From contig NC_052506.1 in NCBI RefSeq assembly GCF_014356525.2, positions 14,506,783-14,570,782 on the forward strand: a stretch of 64,000 nt of DNA, written 5' to 3'. The position numbers and the translations under genes are program-made. The notes under the pieces are model-generated. The model saw only the letters and a list, made by a program, of their open reading frames with translations, was not told the DNA's origin and did not search any database. The stretch is from Nilaparvata lugens. Taxonomy: Eukaryota; Arthropoda; Insecta; Hemiptera; Delphacidae. Shown here in pieces: positions 1 through 11,200 of this stretch (its first letter is position 1; every line of letters begins with the position of its first letter).

Positions 1-178
1 TAGGTCTAATCCAGTTAGTAGTATCTACTCTTTTATTTTGAATCCAGTAACTTGAATATATTAAAAGTTGTACAATCATATTCAATTTGATAAATTTGAA
101 TAATATGTATTACTGACATAATATTGGCTTTTCATAAAAATCAATCAAGTTACCCCATGAAATTATAAATTTCTATAT
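1..178. other. AT-rich flank upstream of LTR array
   Basis: This is unremarkable AT-rich sequence before the first LTR. I see no gene or repeat in it. The 5 bases before the LTR (TATAT) are not repeated after the last LTR, so no target site duplication is visible. Confidence 0.5.
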
Positions 179-2690
179 TGTGATGAATCTTTCAAATAGA
201 TCTCATGAAAAGAGAGAAAAATTGTGATTACCTTTTAAAATGAAAGAATTTGCTAAAGGAATAGTTAGCGACCGAGCGATAAAGCTTACTTATCAATAAC
301 TGTATATTGATAAGAGTACCGTTCTGTACTGAATATTTTTCTAGGAAAATTATTCAATAAAATTATAATTATTTTGCAAATAAAGCACAAATTATTTATG
401 AATCGCTCACTGATTTTGAGGTTACACTTTGTTTACTATCGATCAGATGTTTTTAAAAACAGTTCGAACGCAGCTGACTGATTCAAAGTATTGTCAAATG
501 TCATGCGGTTTTCATGCAAGGTAAAATACCATCTCTAAAAAATATAAAACTATCCATAAAGGATCAAGAATTTCAAATAAAAAAATAAAATGTATGTGTT
601 ATCGTTGAAATTATTTATTATTTAAGAAATTATATTATATGTCAGGTCTTATTGTAACTAAATAGGTCATAGCATGAAATTATATTATTGATAAAATGGC
701 AGAAATTAATTATAACAATCTCAAACCTAATAAAAATTGTACAAGAATATTAATTTATTAACGATTAATTCAACTGAACCACATGGTAATTAAATCTCTT
801 TGGCCAGCCTAAGCCAATCACAGTGCATAGAAATAGCACCAAGAAGGTGATCGTTTGAAAGCAACACATGTTAATCTATTATCAGACACCAACCTGCCTT
901 ATCATTTACGCTAGCACATGTACATTGTATGAGAGGAACTATGTCTAGAAGATTAAGCAGTTTTAAGAATTACATAAATTAAATTATTATTGTAATTAAA
1001 GGAATTGTATTCTACTGCTTGCCACTGACGTCATGTTTACGTCACAAGCGTTCTACCAATGGCAAATTTTTATGCAAATTATTACATCGAGATTCTGAGA
1101 AGCAAGGTCTAGCCTAAAAGCTTAGAGAAAAGAGCAGCACTTCCCTTTTGAAATCCTCACCGTGCAGATCTCTTTTTATAGTTACCAAAGACCTATTTGT
1201 GAAAATTTCTTGTTCGATTTTAAATGTTCTATTTGTGAGCCGATATTTTAGGCCAATTTATTTGTTATTTGTAAATTTCTGTTTTCATCAATCGATAAAT
1301 TTAAAAGCTTAAAGTAAATTATCCCTTAATTAATTCGGTGAAGGAGATATTTAAATTAAAATTCCCCACGTGCTGAAACCGAAGCCTGGATTGCCGCCGA
1401 TCAAACGATTTTTGATCTAAAGAAGAAAACCACGACCGCCAAGGAAATTCACGTGAGTTATAAGTTTTAAAAGGGGCCCCAATCTACGCTTCGAAAATAT
1501 TTCAGTGCAGAAAAACATAAATTTTTCTTCGTTAAATTATTGGCCACGCCGACAAGCGCTTTAGCATTAAGAGCCTAGAATTTATTCATATTTAATTTAT
1601 AAGAATTTGTAGTTGATTAACTATCCTCCGCTGCCTGAACCACGACCCCGAGCAATTTTAAAATATTTTATAATTCATTTTTCACTATTTTTTCAAACTG
1701 TTCAATTTTATCAATTGTAAAATTCTGTTGAATCACGCATGGTATCATGCAAGCACAAGAAAATTTTTAACTATTCTGTTAATGCTAAATTATTATCAAC
1801 CTGTAAATCAAATTCTGAATCTGCACTGTATGATTACATATTTTATTGTAATATATTCAGTTTTGTTAATTCGCTTTCTGAGTTCGATTATTTCTTAAGC
1901 CTGTCAATTATTGTGTCTGATACGTTCTATATCATCAAGAACCGATCGAATACGATCATTGGAATAATTGAATTAAGCTGGATATTGGAACAGGTCTAAG
2001 TGGATGTAGCGAGTGGGGTCAGATCGAGATATTTATTCTTTGTCCTTACCTGCTCATATATCAGCTTTTATCTGTTACCTACCTCGACTTAGGAGCGAAC
2101 ACATCAATTGTACAGCAGTGGCAGCCATAGATCATATAAATTCCTACAATAGAGCTTAAAACCCGACAAGACTCTGTTCTCGAAATATATTCTGAACGAT
2201 ATTTGGTCCAAATACCGTATTTTAATCCTTCAGAACTTATTAGAGACGCAGTCCCGTAAATTATCTACATCGGGATTTTTGCTCGACCTGTATGATTTTG
2301 TATGCTCATTCTTCACAGGTAATAATTTTAAGGTATCCGTATTCAGTGTTTAGCGATCGCTACACTACTTATAAAAATTTCATCATTATACAATCTGTCA
2401 TTAGAAGAATCAAGGGTGAGCGAGCGTTTAGGCCTCCCGCGATTCCGACAATTGTATTGAATCTTGTAGTGAATCAATCAGTCTGGTGTACATTCAGCGT
2501 CCACGCACGCAATTACAAAATTTATAGCCGCTACACCATTGACTCAGTACAAGATTCACTCTACATGTGTGAAGCCATCAAATACCGCACCACATGATTT
2601 GCCGGCCCAACGTGAGGCATTTAGATTCAGCACTACATGATTTGGCAAATCTCTCTACATATGTGAGGCGAGTAAAATACAGCTTTACAT
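179..2690 (+). repeat. LTR1 (5' long terminal repeat, about 2.5 kb)
   Basis: The repeat starts TGTGATGAATC and matches 5687-7276 and 7688-10124 at near identity apart from scattered one-base indels. Its 3' boundary is uncertain. The PBS at 2696 argues for an end near 2689, but homology with LTR3 fades near 2632, just after a first PBS-like copy. Short ORFs inside (for example 1739-1999 and 2292-2597) are broken by indels in the other copies and are not credible genes. A splice-donor-like GTGAGT lies near 1453, so a spliced leader is possible. About 2.5 kb is long for an LTR. Confidence 0.8.
1026..1045 (+). promoter_or_regulatory. CRE-like TGACGTCA plus TACGTCA half site in LTR1
   Basis: A perfect TGACGTCA palindrome (1026-1033) is followed closely by a second half site, ACGTCA. 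The pair is preserved in LTR2 (6528-6535) and LTR3 (8534-8541) although neighbouring bases have drifted. TGACGTCA is the known binding site of CREB/ATF-type bZIP factors. A TATA-like TTTTTATAG lies about 140 bases downstream (near 1174). That this is the LTR enhancer/promoter is inference. Confidence 0.4.
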
Positions 2691-2716
2691 GATTTTGGCG
2701 CCCAACGTGGGGCATT
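2592..2716 (+). repeat. Three diverged tandem copies of the PBS region
   Basis: Three units begin ACATGATTT. Unit 1 (2592-2621) continues GCCGGCCCAACGTGAGGCATT minus its last base. Unit 2 (from 2635) keeps only TTTGG and GTGAGGC. Unit 3 (2687-2716) contains the intact PBS TGGCGCCCAACGTGGGGC. Unit 1 is also present at the end of LTR3 (10083-10110). The unit has therefore been duplicated twice, and only the most internal one is a usable primer site. Confidence 0.7.
2696..2713 (+). promoter_or_regulatory. Primer binding site, tRNA-Lys type
   Basis: The 18 bases TGGCGCCCAACGTGGGGC are the exact complement of the 3' end of animal tRNA-Lys of the Lys1,2 (CUU) type, which ends GCCCCACGUUGGGCGCCA. 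This is the classic PBS for minus-strand DNA priming in many retroelements. It sits just downstream of LTR1, where a PBS belongs. Confidence 0.85.
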
Positions 2717-3522
2717 GAAGAGGTGGATAATCGACTGCGAGGATTATTTAGTTGCTCAGTATACTATAGCGCTGACAACGGGAAAATTTTTTGAAAAATT
2801 CATGGTTGTGAATTTTTTCGAATTTAATATTGACTGTTCACTGTTATATAAAATAACAAGAAGTACCATACCCAATTTTTGAACAGAAAAGAAATTTATC
2901 GATTGATGAATTTTTAGAGAAAAAATCGAACTCAGAATTTTATTATCGTGTTATTCGAAAATTGGTCATACTATAAGTCATAGGTTAAGAAATACCATAA
3001 GAAAGGTCATATTATTTGAAGAATATTAGGTCTATATTGAAACAATTTAAAAAATTTACAGAAAAGAGGATTGAAGTTATTTATATTTTTAAATTTTTAA
3101 AACATAAAGAGGGAAGTAAAATTAAATCACGGATATATTGCGGAATAATTCAAACAGAACACTGCTGCTTTTATATAAAATTTTGCAAAGAATACTAGCC
3201 CTATATATAGAATTGCGGCAAGAAATTATAAAAGTAAAATATTTATAATAATAGTAATAATAAATTATAAGAGGCGTACCTGTATTACCGCATAAGTGTT
3301 CACTGTGTATCCTGTATGTTCGTGTCATTTTTATGTTAACGATATTGCTAACTTGACTCATTTTATCACTGAGCACATTGTTAAACCACTTTTTTCTGTA
3401 TTTCACTCACTACGAAGCTATAGCAATTTCTATTGGATTTCTTATTAATTATTTTGTATATCACAACACTTTCACGTTTTTTATTCACCGCACACGTTCG
3501 TCGCGTTATTCTCTCACAAACC
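2714..3522 (+). other. Retrotransposon leader (5' untranslated)
   Basis: This AT-rich, non-coding leader runs between the PBS and the ORF. It has many in-frame stops and would carry the packaging signal by analogy with other LTR elements. No other feature is recognisable. Confidence 0.5.
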
Positions 3523-5049
3523 ATGGCAGGAAACGACCAGGTCAATCCAAGTCTGTCGGACACCGAGGACATCTCACCCGATTGTTCGCCGCCATCCGCA
3601 TCCGTCACCGCAGCCGCCGATTTCCATCCCAATGTACTGGATGATTTATCTTCGACACAGGTGGAGGAGAGCTGCATCCTAGTGGAAGATCCGTCGGCAG
3701 CCCAAGAGCCGGAGGACGAAACATCGGGAGAGCATACGGACGACGACGCCCCAGAAACAGGAACTCCCATTTCTCGCACCGTTGCTCGGATGAAGAACCA
3801 GCGGATGACCGTTAGATGTGCACCCACCTCCATGCCAGATATGAGCGCCCTACTGGAAGCAATGAACAATATGATTAAAGGACAGGAACAAATGAAGGAA
3901 GACAACAAACAAACAAAGGAAGAATTAAAAGAAGACAATAAACAAGCAAGGGAAGAATTAAAGAAGGAAATTCAAGAAATAAAAGAAGACAATAAACAAG
4001 CAAAGGAAGAATTAAAGAAGGAAATTCAAGAGGTAAAGAAAGACAACAAGCAAACCAATGAAGCAATAAACAAGCTGAATAAGGAAATTCAAGAAGCAAA
4101 GAAGACAAATGAACAGGGTTTGGAGAAATTGAGTCAGCGGATGGATGGAGCATTCCGTGACACAGATAAAACCATCAAAAAATTAGCTGAGTGTCTGGAT
4201 AAATCAATTTTAGAAACAAATAACCGATTGGATAGGATATCTGAAGATATGCATATGGGAAAAATCAGCGTCGAAGTCAGCATTAAGAAACATATACATG
4301 TGGAGAAGGATACAATAAAGGTGGTTAAAGTCAAACAAGCAAGCGAACATAACACATGTATGGAAAACCAACCCACCGAGAATGTCAAGACTGAAGTCGC
4401 GCCGCACCCCGCAGAACGCCGAGAGGGACCAGCCGACATCACCCGCCAGGCCGAGGACGACATCCATCAGGTAGAGGGACAGCCCGTACCACCGCGCGCT
4501 GGACACCAGGAGTCCAAGGACGTTGCCCGCCGCGTAGAAGAGCAGCCCGGACCGCCGACCGCCCACATCACCGTCCATCCACCGAGGACAGCGCCTGCAA
4601 CATATAAACCCAGCATTCATGAAGATAGTCACCTAAACAATAGAAATGAAACAGAAATTCACAACAAGTCAAAGTCACAACTGAAAATAAAAACCTCTAA
4701 ATCAAAACAACACACAAGTAAAATAGCAGCTCCACGGAAAAGAAAAATGGTCTCAAGAAAAATTTATCTACACCGCCGTCATGTTAGGCTAAAATCTTAC
4801 ATCACGGTTCCTACCGACATGCAAGGAAAAAGGAAGACGATATCCAGAAGAACCTACAACCACCGCAGTCATGTCCGGTTAAAATCAAGTAGACTGTACA
4901 CCGGCATGCAAAAAAGGAAAATATCATTTGAAAAACACACAGACACCACCGGCATGTCAGATTTAAGGATATCAAACTGCATGTTACCGGCAACAAAGAG
5001 GAAACGAGTTTGTAAGAATCGATCTACACCACCGGCACATTCGTTTTAA
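3523..5049 (+). CDS. Gag-like coiled-coil/basic protein of LTR element (508 aa)
   Basis: This is the only long ORF of the element. The frame is open from 3433, but I chose the ATG at 3523 (MAGNDQ) because its context AACCATGG is good and the upstream part reads like leader. Residues 1-90 are acidic, Ser/Pro/Asp-rich. Residues about 120-260 form a strong coiled coil built on 18-residue repeats of the type KEDNKQAREELKKEIQEI. A Pro/Arg-rich linker follows (about 285-360). The tail (about 406-508) is four basic repeats of 28-30 residues, each opening with KRK and two containing HVRLKS. I see no capsid domain, CCHC zinc knuckle, protease or RT. Coiled-coil N-termini are known in insect Gag proteins; the tail may be a remnant of the far 3' end of pol or a nucleic-acid-binding replacement. 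The long open frame, compared with the decay nearby, suggests recent selection or youth. Confidence 0.7.
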   Translation: MAGNDQVNPSLSDTEDISPDCSPPSASVTAAADFHPNVLDDLSSTQVEESCILVEDPSAAQEPEDETSGEHTDDDAPETGTPISRTVARMKNQRMTVRCAPTSMPDMSALLEAMNNMIKGQEQMKEDNKQTKEELKEDNKQAREELKKEIQEIKEDNKQAKEELKKEIQEVKKDNKQTNEAINKLNKEIQEAKKTNEQGLEKLSQRMDGAFRDTDKTIKKLAECLDKSILETNNRLDRISEDMHMGKISVEVSIKKHIHVEKDTIKVVKVKQASEHNTCMENQPTENVKTEVAPHPAERREGPADITRQAEDDIHQVEGQPVPPRAGHQESKDVARRVEEQPGPPTAHITVHPPRTAPATYKPSIHEDSHLNNRNETEIHNKSKSQLKIKTSKSKQHTSKIAAPRKRKMVSRKIYLHRRHVRLKSYITVPTDMQGKRKTISRRTYNHRSHVRLKSSRLYTGMQKRKISFEKHTDTTGMSDLRISNCMLPATKRKRVCKNRSTPPAHSF

Positions 5050-5686
5050 GCCAAGTTTGATAAAACGGATAGTTGCAAATGGAACGGAAACCTTGAAATA
5101 AATCTTAGGACTAATATTTGTAACCAACATTGATAAAATCAAGAAAGCCATTTCAAGTGTAACCCTGTTTGTACGCAACGTACTAAGCGCAAATAAGAAA
5201 TTGCTCGAGTCAAACGGTAGACGATTGTCAAGTCACCGAAGTAAAATCACACTCTCACCCAATTTATGTAAAAGCCAAACCAAAGAGTCGAAACCTGTAA
5301 TAACTATGAAAAAATGATGAAAGTCTATATTTGTTGCAAATACTGTTCAAATCTTAAGAAGTAATATGTGAAATCTTGTATATTTGTTATAGTTATGGGT
5401 CTGCTCATAAGCCACCCGTGAATGGAAGTTGTGGAGTTGTTTTAATGAAGGATCCAAAGAGACCTCATTAATTATTGTATTTCGATTGTATCCAATGGAA
5501 GGAACAATCAATTATTTATTTTCTCGTAGCCAAAAGTGCACGATATATTGTTTTTAGTGTTAAGTGTTGAGTTTTCGTAGAAGTAAGGAGATGAAATAGT
5601 GTATTCATCACAATATCGGATTTTTCAAATAGTCATTGTTTCGACTCGTCTCCCAATTACCTATTTAAAATATCCTGGGGCTTTTG
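5050..5686 (+). other. 3' untranslated interior of LTR element, PPT end
   Basis: Non-coding sequence runs from the ORF stop to LTR2. The last bases before LTR2 are CCTGGGGCTTTTG, a short G run where the polypurine tract should be; it is a poor PPT by the usual standard. The segment from about 5263 is repeated at 7277-7687. Confidence 0.6.
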
Positions 5687-7276
5687 TGTGATGAATCTTT
5701 CAAATAGATCTCATGAGAAGAGAGAAAAATTGTGATTACCTTTTAAAATGAAAGAATTTGCTAAAGGAATAGTTAGCGACCGAGCGATAAAGCTTACTTA
5801 TCAATAACTGTATATTTGATAAGAGTACCGTTCTGTACTGAATATTTTTCTAGGAAAATTATTCAATAAAATTATAATTATTTTGCAAATAAAGCACAAA
5901 TTATTTATGAATCGCTCACTGATTTTGAGGTTACACTTTGTTTACTATCGATCAGATGTTTTTAAAACAGTTCGAACGCAGCTGACTGATTCAAAGTATT
6001 GTCAAATGTCATGCTGGCTTCACGTAAGATATAATACCATCTCTAAAAATTAAAACTATCCATAAAGGCTCAGGAATTTCAAATAAAAAATAAAATGTAT
6101 GTATTGTTGAAATTATTTATTATTTAAGAAATTATATTATATGTCAGGTCTTATTGTAACTAAATAGGTCATAGCATGAAATTATATTATTGATAAAATG
6201 GCAGAAATTAATTATAATAATCTCAAACCTAATAAAAATGTACAAGAATATTAATTATTAATGATTTAATTCAACTGAACCACATGGTAATTAAATCTCT
6301 TTGGCCAGCCTAAGCCAATCACAGTGCATAGAAATAGCACCAAGAAGGTGATCGTTTGAAAGCAACACATGTTAATCTATTATCAGACACCAACCCTGCC
6401 TTATCAGTTACACTAGCACATGTACATTGTATGAGAGGAACTATGTCTAGAAGATTAAGCAGTTTTAAGAATTACATAAATTAAATTATTATTGTAATTA
6501 AAGGAATTGTATTCTACTGCTTGCCACTGACGTCATGTTTACGTCACAAGCGTTCTACCAATGGCAAATTTTTATGCAAATTATTACATCGAGATTCTGA
6601 GAAGCAAGGTCTAGCCTAAAAGCTTAGAGAAAAGAGCAGCACTTCCCTTTTGAAATCCTCACCGTGCAGATCTCTTTTATAGTTACCAAAGACCTATTTG
6701 TGAAAATTTCTTGTTCGATTTTAATGTTCTATTTGTGAGCCGATATTTTAGGCCAATTTATTTGTTATTTGTAAATTTCTGTTTTCATCAATCGATAAAT
6801 TTAAAAGCTTAAAGTAAATTATCCCTTAATTAATTCGGTGAAGGAGATATTTAAATTAAATTCCCCACGTGCTGAAACCGAAGCCTGGATTGCCGCCGAT
6901 CAAACGATTTTTGATCTAAAGAAGAAAACCACGACCGCCAAGGAAATTCACGTGAGTTATAAGTTTTAAAAGGGGCCCCAATCTACGCTTCGAAAATATT
7001 TCAGTGCAGAAAAACATAAATTTTTTCTTCGTTAAATTATTGGCCACGCCGACAAGCGCTTTAGCATTTAAGAGTCTAGAATTTATTCATATAAATTATA
7101 AGAATTTGTAGTTGATTAACTATCCTCCGCTGCCTGAACCACGACCCCGAGCAATTTTAAAATATTTCTATAATTCATTTTTTCACTATTTTTTCAAACT
7201 GTTAGATTTTATCAATTGTAAAATTCTGTTGAATCACGCATGGTATCATGCAAGCACAAGAAAATTTTTAACTATT
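5687..7276 (+). repeat. LTR2, truncated at its 3' end
   Basis: It matches LTR1 from its first base to about position 1770 of LTR1, then jumps at ACTATT/ATGTAAAAG into interior sequence. About 0.9 kb of the LTR 3' end is missing. The junction shows only 2-3 bases of shared sequence. Confidence 0.85.
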
Positions 7277-7687
7277 ATGTAAAAGCCAAATAAAGAGTCG
7301 AAACTGTAATAATAGAAAAAATGATGAAAGTCTATATTTGTTGCAAATACTGTTCAAATCTTAAGAAGTAATATGTGAAATTTGTATTTGTTATAGTTAT
7401 GGGTCTGCTCATAAGCCACCCGTGAATGGAAGTTGTGGAGTTGTTTTAATGAAGGATCCAAAGAGACCTCATTATTATTGTATTTCGATTGTATCCAATG
7501 AAAGGAACAATCAATTATTTATTTTCTCGTAGCAAAAGTGCACGATATATTGTTTTAGTGTTAAGTGTTGAGTTTTCGTAGAAGTAAGGAGATGAAATAG
7601 TGTATTCATCACAATATCGGATTTTTCAAATAGTCATTGTTTCGACTCGTCTCCCAATTACCTATTTAAAAATCCTGGGGGCTTTTG
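7277..7687 (+). repeat. Remnant of second interior copy
   Basis: It matches 5265-5686, the last 0.4 kb of the element interior, with scattered single-base losses. It shows that a second full interior once lay between LTR2 and LTR3 and that a deletion of roughly 3.5 kb removed the rest of it together with the end of LTR2. Confidence 0.85.
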
Positions 7688-10124
7688 TGTGATGAATCTT
7701 TCAAATAGATCTCATGAAAAGAGAGAAAAATTGTGATTACCTTTTAAAATGAAAGAATTTGCTAAAGGAATAGTTAGCGACCGAGCGATAAAGCTTACTT
7801 ATCATAACTGTATATTTGATAAGAGTACCGTTCTGTACTGATATTTTTCTAGGAAAATTATTCAATAAAATTATAATTATTTTGCAAATAAAGCACAAAT
7901 TATTTATGAATCGCTCACTGATTTTGAGGTTACACTTGTTTACTATCGATCAGATGTTTTTAAAACAGTTCGAACGCAGCTGACTGATTCAAAGTATTGT
8001 CAAATGTCATGCTGGTTTCATGCAAGATAAATACCATCTCTAAAAATTATAAAACTATCAATAAAGGATCAAGAATTTCAAATAAAAAAAAAAATAATGT
8101 ATGTGTTATCGTTGAAATTATTATTATTTAAGAAATATATTATATGTCAGGTCTTATTGTAACTAAATAGGTCATAGCATGAAATATATTATTGATAAAA
8201 TATAAAAGCAAATTAATTATAACAATCTCAAACTAATAAAAATTGTACAAGAATATTAATTCATTAACGATTTAATTCAACTGAACCACATGGTAATTAA
8301 ATCTCTTTGGCAGGTCTAAGCCAATCACAGTGCATAGAAATAGCACCAAGAAGGTGATCGTTTGAAAGCAACACATGTTAATCTATTATCAGACACCAAC
8401 CCTGCCTTATCAGTTACACTAGCACATGTACATTGTATGAGAGGAACTATGTCTATAAGATTAAGCAGTTTTAAGAATTACATAAATTAAATTATTATTG
8501 TAATTAAAGGAATTGTATTCTACTGCTTGCCACTGACGTCATGTTTACGTCACAAGCGTTTACCAATGGCAAATTTTTATGCAAATTATTACATCGAGAT
8601 TCTGAGAAGCAAGGTCTAGCCTAAAAGCTTAGAGAAAAGACAGCACTTCCTTTTGAAATCCTCACCGTGCAGATCTCTTTTATAGTTACAAAGACCTATT
8701 TGTGAAAATTTCTTGTTCGATTTTAAATGTTCTATTTGTGAGCCGATATTTTAGGCCAATTTATTTGTTATTTGTAAATTTCTGTTTTCATCAATCGATA
8801 AATTTAAAAGTTAAAGTAAATTATCCCTTATTAATTCGGTGAAGGAGATATTTAAATTAAAATTCCCCACGTGCTGAAACCGAAGCCTGGATTGCGCCGA
8901 TCAAACGATTTTTGATCTAAAGAAGAAAACCACGACCGCCAAGGAAATTCACGTGAGTTATAAGTTTAAAAGGGGCCCCAATCTACGCTTCGAAAATATT
9001 TCAGTGCAGAAAAACATAAATTTTTTTCGTTAAATTATTGGCCACGCCGACAAGCGCTTTAGCATTTAAGAGCCTAGAATTTATTCATATTTAATTTATA
9101 AGAATTTGTAGTTGATTAACTATCCTCCGCTGCCTGAACCACGACCCCGAGCATTTTAAAAAATATTTTATAATTCATTTTTCACTATTTTTTCAAACTG
9201 TTCAATTTTATCAATTGTAAAATTCTGTTGAATCACGCATGGTATCATGCAAGCACAAGAAAATTTTTAACTATTTGTTAATGCTAAATTATTATCAACC
9301 TGTAAATCAAATTCTGAATCTGCACTGTATGATTACATATTTTATATAATATATTTCAGTTTTGTTAATTCGCTTTCTGAGTTCGATTATTTCTTAAGCC
9401 TGTCAATTATTGTGTCTGATACGTTCTATATCATCAAGAACCGATCGAATACGATCATTGGAATAATTGAATTAAGCTGGATATTGGAACAGGTCTAAGT
9501 GGATGTAGCGAGTGGGGTCAGATCGAGATATTTATTCTTTGTCCTTACCTGCTCATATATCAGCTTTTATCTGTTACCTACCTCGACTTAGGAGCGAACA
9601 CATCAATTGTACAGCAGAGGCAGCCATAGATCATATAAATTCCTACAATAGAGCTTAAAACCCGACAAGACTCTGTTCTCGAAATATATTCTGAACGATA
9701 TTTGGTTCAAATACCGTATTTTAATCCTTCAGAACTTATTAGAGCAGTCCCGTAAATTAGTCCCGTAATCGGGATTTTTGCTCGACCTGTATGATTTTGT
9801 ATGCTCATTCTTCACAGGTAATAATTTTAAGGTATCCGTATTCAGTGTTTAGCGTCGCTACACTACTTATAAAAATTCATCATTACAATTGTCATTAGAA
9901 GAATCAAGGGTGAGCGAGCGTTTAGGCCTCCCGCGATTCCGACAATTGTTGAATCTTGTAGTGAATCAATCAGTCTGGTGTTCACTCAGCGTCCACACAC
10001 GCATTGCAAAATTTATAGCCTCTACACCATTGACTCAGTACAAGATTCACCCTACATGTGTGAAGCCATCAAATACCGCTCCACATGATTGCCGGCCCAA
10101 GTGAGGCATTAAATACAGCATTCA
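7688..10124 (+). repeat. LTR3
   Basis: This is a full-length copy of the LTR. It differs from LTR1 mainly by many one-base deletions, often in doubled letters (for example GCCGCCG to GCGCCG). Homology ends near CAGCATTCA at about 10124; the following TCACCC does not repeat the sequence before LTR1. Confidence 0.85.
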
Positions 10125-10628
10125 TCACCCTACAGTGTGTTGTTCCTATCCTGGATTTGGGTGAGAGGACTCCCCCAGGAGGCACCACAAAAGTTAATTC
10201 ATTAAGAATGATTTAAAACAAGCAGCAAATTAATAATGCATACCTTTGATTAAATGATAAATATCAAAGAAGATCCTAACGGATTGGGACTTTAAAGGTG
10301 AATATTTTTAACTTTGAACCCTAGCACTGTGTGATTTTTTTCCGTTCAATTTCAGTTTGTATTTCTCTGAACCCATTCGACCTTGTTATATATCAATGGA
10401 ATCCTATACTATTGAACGAGCAATTCCTGCTTATATGTTTTATATCTGTATCTGACTGGATCTTGAAAAGGCTAACGATTCTCACGAAATTTGGAACAAA
10501 GTAGGTTTGTGATATGAAAATTCGATTGCACTAGGTCTTAACCCTGGGATAACTCGCGCTGAAGGACATTAGAAGGATAAATACGTCCTTGGAAAAAACA
10601 GATGGAAATTTTGTCGTCTGTCATACCG
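10125..10628. other. No gene seen
   Basis: This is unique AT-rich sequence between the LTR array and a hairpin MITE. No ORF, repeat or motif could be supported. Confidence 0.5.
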
Positions 10629-10798
10629 TAAAGGTGCGTACAGATTTACGCGACCCCACATGAGCAATTAACTTTTAATCAGCTGAGACCAAGCTTTTTA
10701 TATCTGTATCTCACCGTTTCTGTAGTAATGCAGATATAGTCAGCTGATTAAAAATGAATTGCTCATGTTCGCGGCGCGTTTATCTGTACGAACATTTA
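10629..10798. mobile_element. Hairpin MITE, 170 bp
   Basis: The two ends are long imperfect inverted repeats. The left begins TAAAGGTGCGTACAGATTTA and the right, reverse complemented, begins TAAATGTTCGTACAGATAAA. Both arms run in to ATGAGCAATT and TTTTAATCAGCTGA. A TA at each edge fits a TA target duplication. No coding capacity. Confidence 0.75.
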
Positions 10799-11200
10799 TG
10801 GAGAGAGAGTGAACGAGTGCATGTTTGGGATCATCCAGCTGATCTCACGAGAAGAAAATTCAACAAAACTTATTATCGTTTATTACTCTTTTTCTCGAAA
10901 ACATGTTTATTTCAGAAAGTCCAAAATAGTAACTAGATGCTGTTAGTGTAGAATAGTACAGCATAGTATATTAACAAATATTGTAGCAAACATGATATAC
11001 CATTCTAAATCGAATTCATAGTGTATCTATTTGTAATAATTGATGATGTGTTTGTTTTTTGAAGTGTGGATAAATTGTTTTTTTTTTTGATGAGCGATAG
11101 TAGCTCAACCTAGATTTTGATTTGTACTGTAGTATAAATTTTGAAAAGGAACAGTTTTGGGCATAAGCCTGTTGTGCCTCCTCAAATAACTACTGTAATA
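10799..11200. other. No gene seen
   Basis: AT-rich non-coding stretch. The 60-aa open frame at 10754-10936 starts inside the MITE arm and has no recognisable content. Confidence 0.5.

Larger units (their letters stand above)
179..10124 (+). mobile_element. Non-autonomous LTR retrotransposon array (LTR-int-LTR-int-LTR)
   Basis: Three copies of one long direct repeat start with the same TGTGATGAATC at 179, 5687 and 7688. Between copies 1 and 2 is a 3.0-kb interior that opens with a primer binding site and carries one long ORF. Between copies 2 and 3 only the last 0.4 kb of that interior remains. The arrangement is what unequal recombination between LTRs plus one deletion would leave. No protease, reverse transcriptase, RNase H or integrase reading frame is present, so the element must depend on enzymes supplied by another element. 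The PBS type fits a Ty3/gypsy or retrovirus-like lineage, but without pol the superfamily is unproven. No target duplication is evident. Confidence 0.85.

Noticed and set aside
1739..2597. Open frames of 86 and 101 aa inside LTR1
   Set aside because: The matching segments of the other LTR copies carry indels and stops, and the products have no recognisable content.
3381..4632. Several minus-strand frames over the LTR-element ORF
   Set aside because: Shadows of the biased codon content of the coiled-coil ORF.
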